A DNA stretch of 6,096 nt from Candidatus Stahliibacteriota bacterium (GTDB taxonomy: Bacteria > Hydrothermota > UBA3073), in the NCBI GenBank assembly GCA_030627085.1, contig DAOUSS010000096.1, positions 1 through 6,096 on the forward strand, written 5' to 3'. Position numbers and translations under genes: made by a program. The notes below the pieces were generated by a model. It was not told the DNA's origin and did no database searches. It saw nothing but the letters and a program-made list of their open reading frames with translations. Of this stretch, positions 5,862 through 6,096 are shown in pieces; the stretch's first letter is position 1, and each line of letters begins with the position of its first letter.

Positions 5862-6096
5862 TTATATTATCGACAAATTTGTCAGAACTTGTTTTGCTAA
5901 GATTAGCATTCTTTCAGCAAAGTTCTCATTAATGAATTTGTTCTCATTGTAATCTGCAACGTTTCTTGCTCTTCTGAGTTCATCCAAATTCCAACCAACT
6001 TTTCGTAAGCTTGTATCCTTTGCTCGTTTATATGCATTTATTACTATCCAATGAATATTTTCTTTATCTTTTGGTTTGTAATTTATATAACCCTTC
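5862..6096 (-). CDS. HEPN/UPF0332-like protein, 3' part only (runs off the window)
   Basis: An open frame enters at the window edge (first full codon 6095-6093) and ends at TAA 5862-5864, giving the last 77 residues. It reads IHWIVINAYKRAKD (14-27), then DELRRARNVADYNE (38-51), then an amphipathic helix INENFAERMLILAKQVL. The L-R-x-x-R-N-x-A-D-Y pattern followed by a terminal helix is typical of UPF0332/HEPN-type proteins, which usually lack the RX4-6H histidine, as here. The predicted role is as an RNA-associated or nucleotide-modified partner, often next to a nucleotidyltransferase or in defence loci. It heads the visible part of the block, 23 nt ahead of the membrane protein. The 5' end and any further domains lie outside the window. 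Confidence 0.65.
   Translation of the reverse strand, partial: KGYINYKPKDKENIHWIVINAYKRAKDTSLRKVGWNLDELRRARNVADYNENKFINENFAERMLILAKQVLTNLSII

Overview
This window is A+T-rich. Every gene I can support lies on the minus strand, so transcription runs from about 6096 down to 128. It looks like accessory or defence-type DNA next to one recognisable RNA-processing gene. Host assignment is uncertain. I favour an uncultured bacterium, perhaps a Nitrospirota-like or related candidate phylum. The reasons are an inverted pair of GTAG-footed REP-type hairpins, Shine-Dalgarno sequences before most genes, sigma-70-like promoter elements, and a HARP-type RNase P, which is patchily present in a few bacterial phyla and many archaea. 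A TTTATATA box upstream of the second operon means an archaeal host is not excluded.

Upstream block (6096 to 2008): four closely packed genes. First is the 3' end of a small HEPN/UPF0332-like protein (stop at 5862-5864). Next comes a 158-residue protein with one N-terminal membrane helix. Then a ~285-residue protein whose C-terminal part carries an Arg-X4-His motif of the HEPN ribonuclease type. Last is an 825-residue SF2 helicase with a C-terminal PD-(D/E)XK nuclease, related to type III restriction Res subunits. No DNA methyltransferase is seen. Gaps of 23, 13 and 5 nt imply co-transcription. I infer a candidate defence cassette built from a membrane protein, HEPN protein(s) and a helicase-nuclease. 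This exact combination is not one I recognise.

Intergenic control region (1813-2007): two exact 19-bp near-palindromes repeated at a 21-bp period sit just upstream of the second operon. They overlap one possible promoter and lie downstream of another. This is what an autoregulating winged-helix repressor would use.

Downstream operon (1812 to 128): an HTH-fused minimal nucleotidyltransferase (MNT) and a HEPN protein with ATGA overlap form a HEPN/MNT toxin-antitoxin-like pair. Three nt later comes a HARP-family protein-only RNase P (UPF0278, also named RNA ligase partner protein). Co-transcription of a tRNA-processing enzyme with a HEPN/MNT pair is the most unusual arrangement here. Below the HARP stop, positions 4-83 hold two 25-nt REP-like hairpins in inverted orientation (a BIME-like unit).
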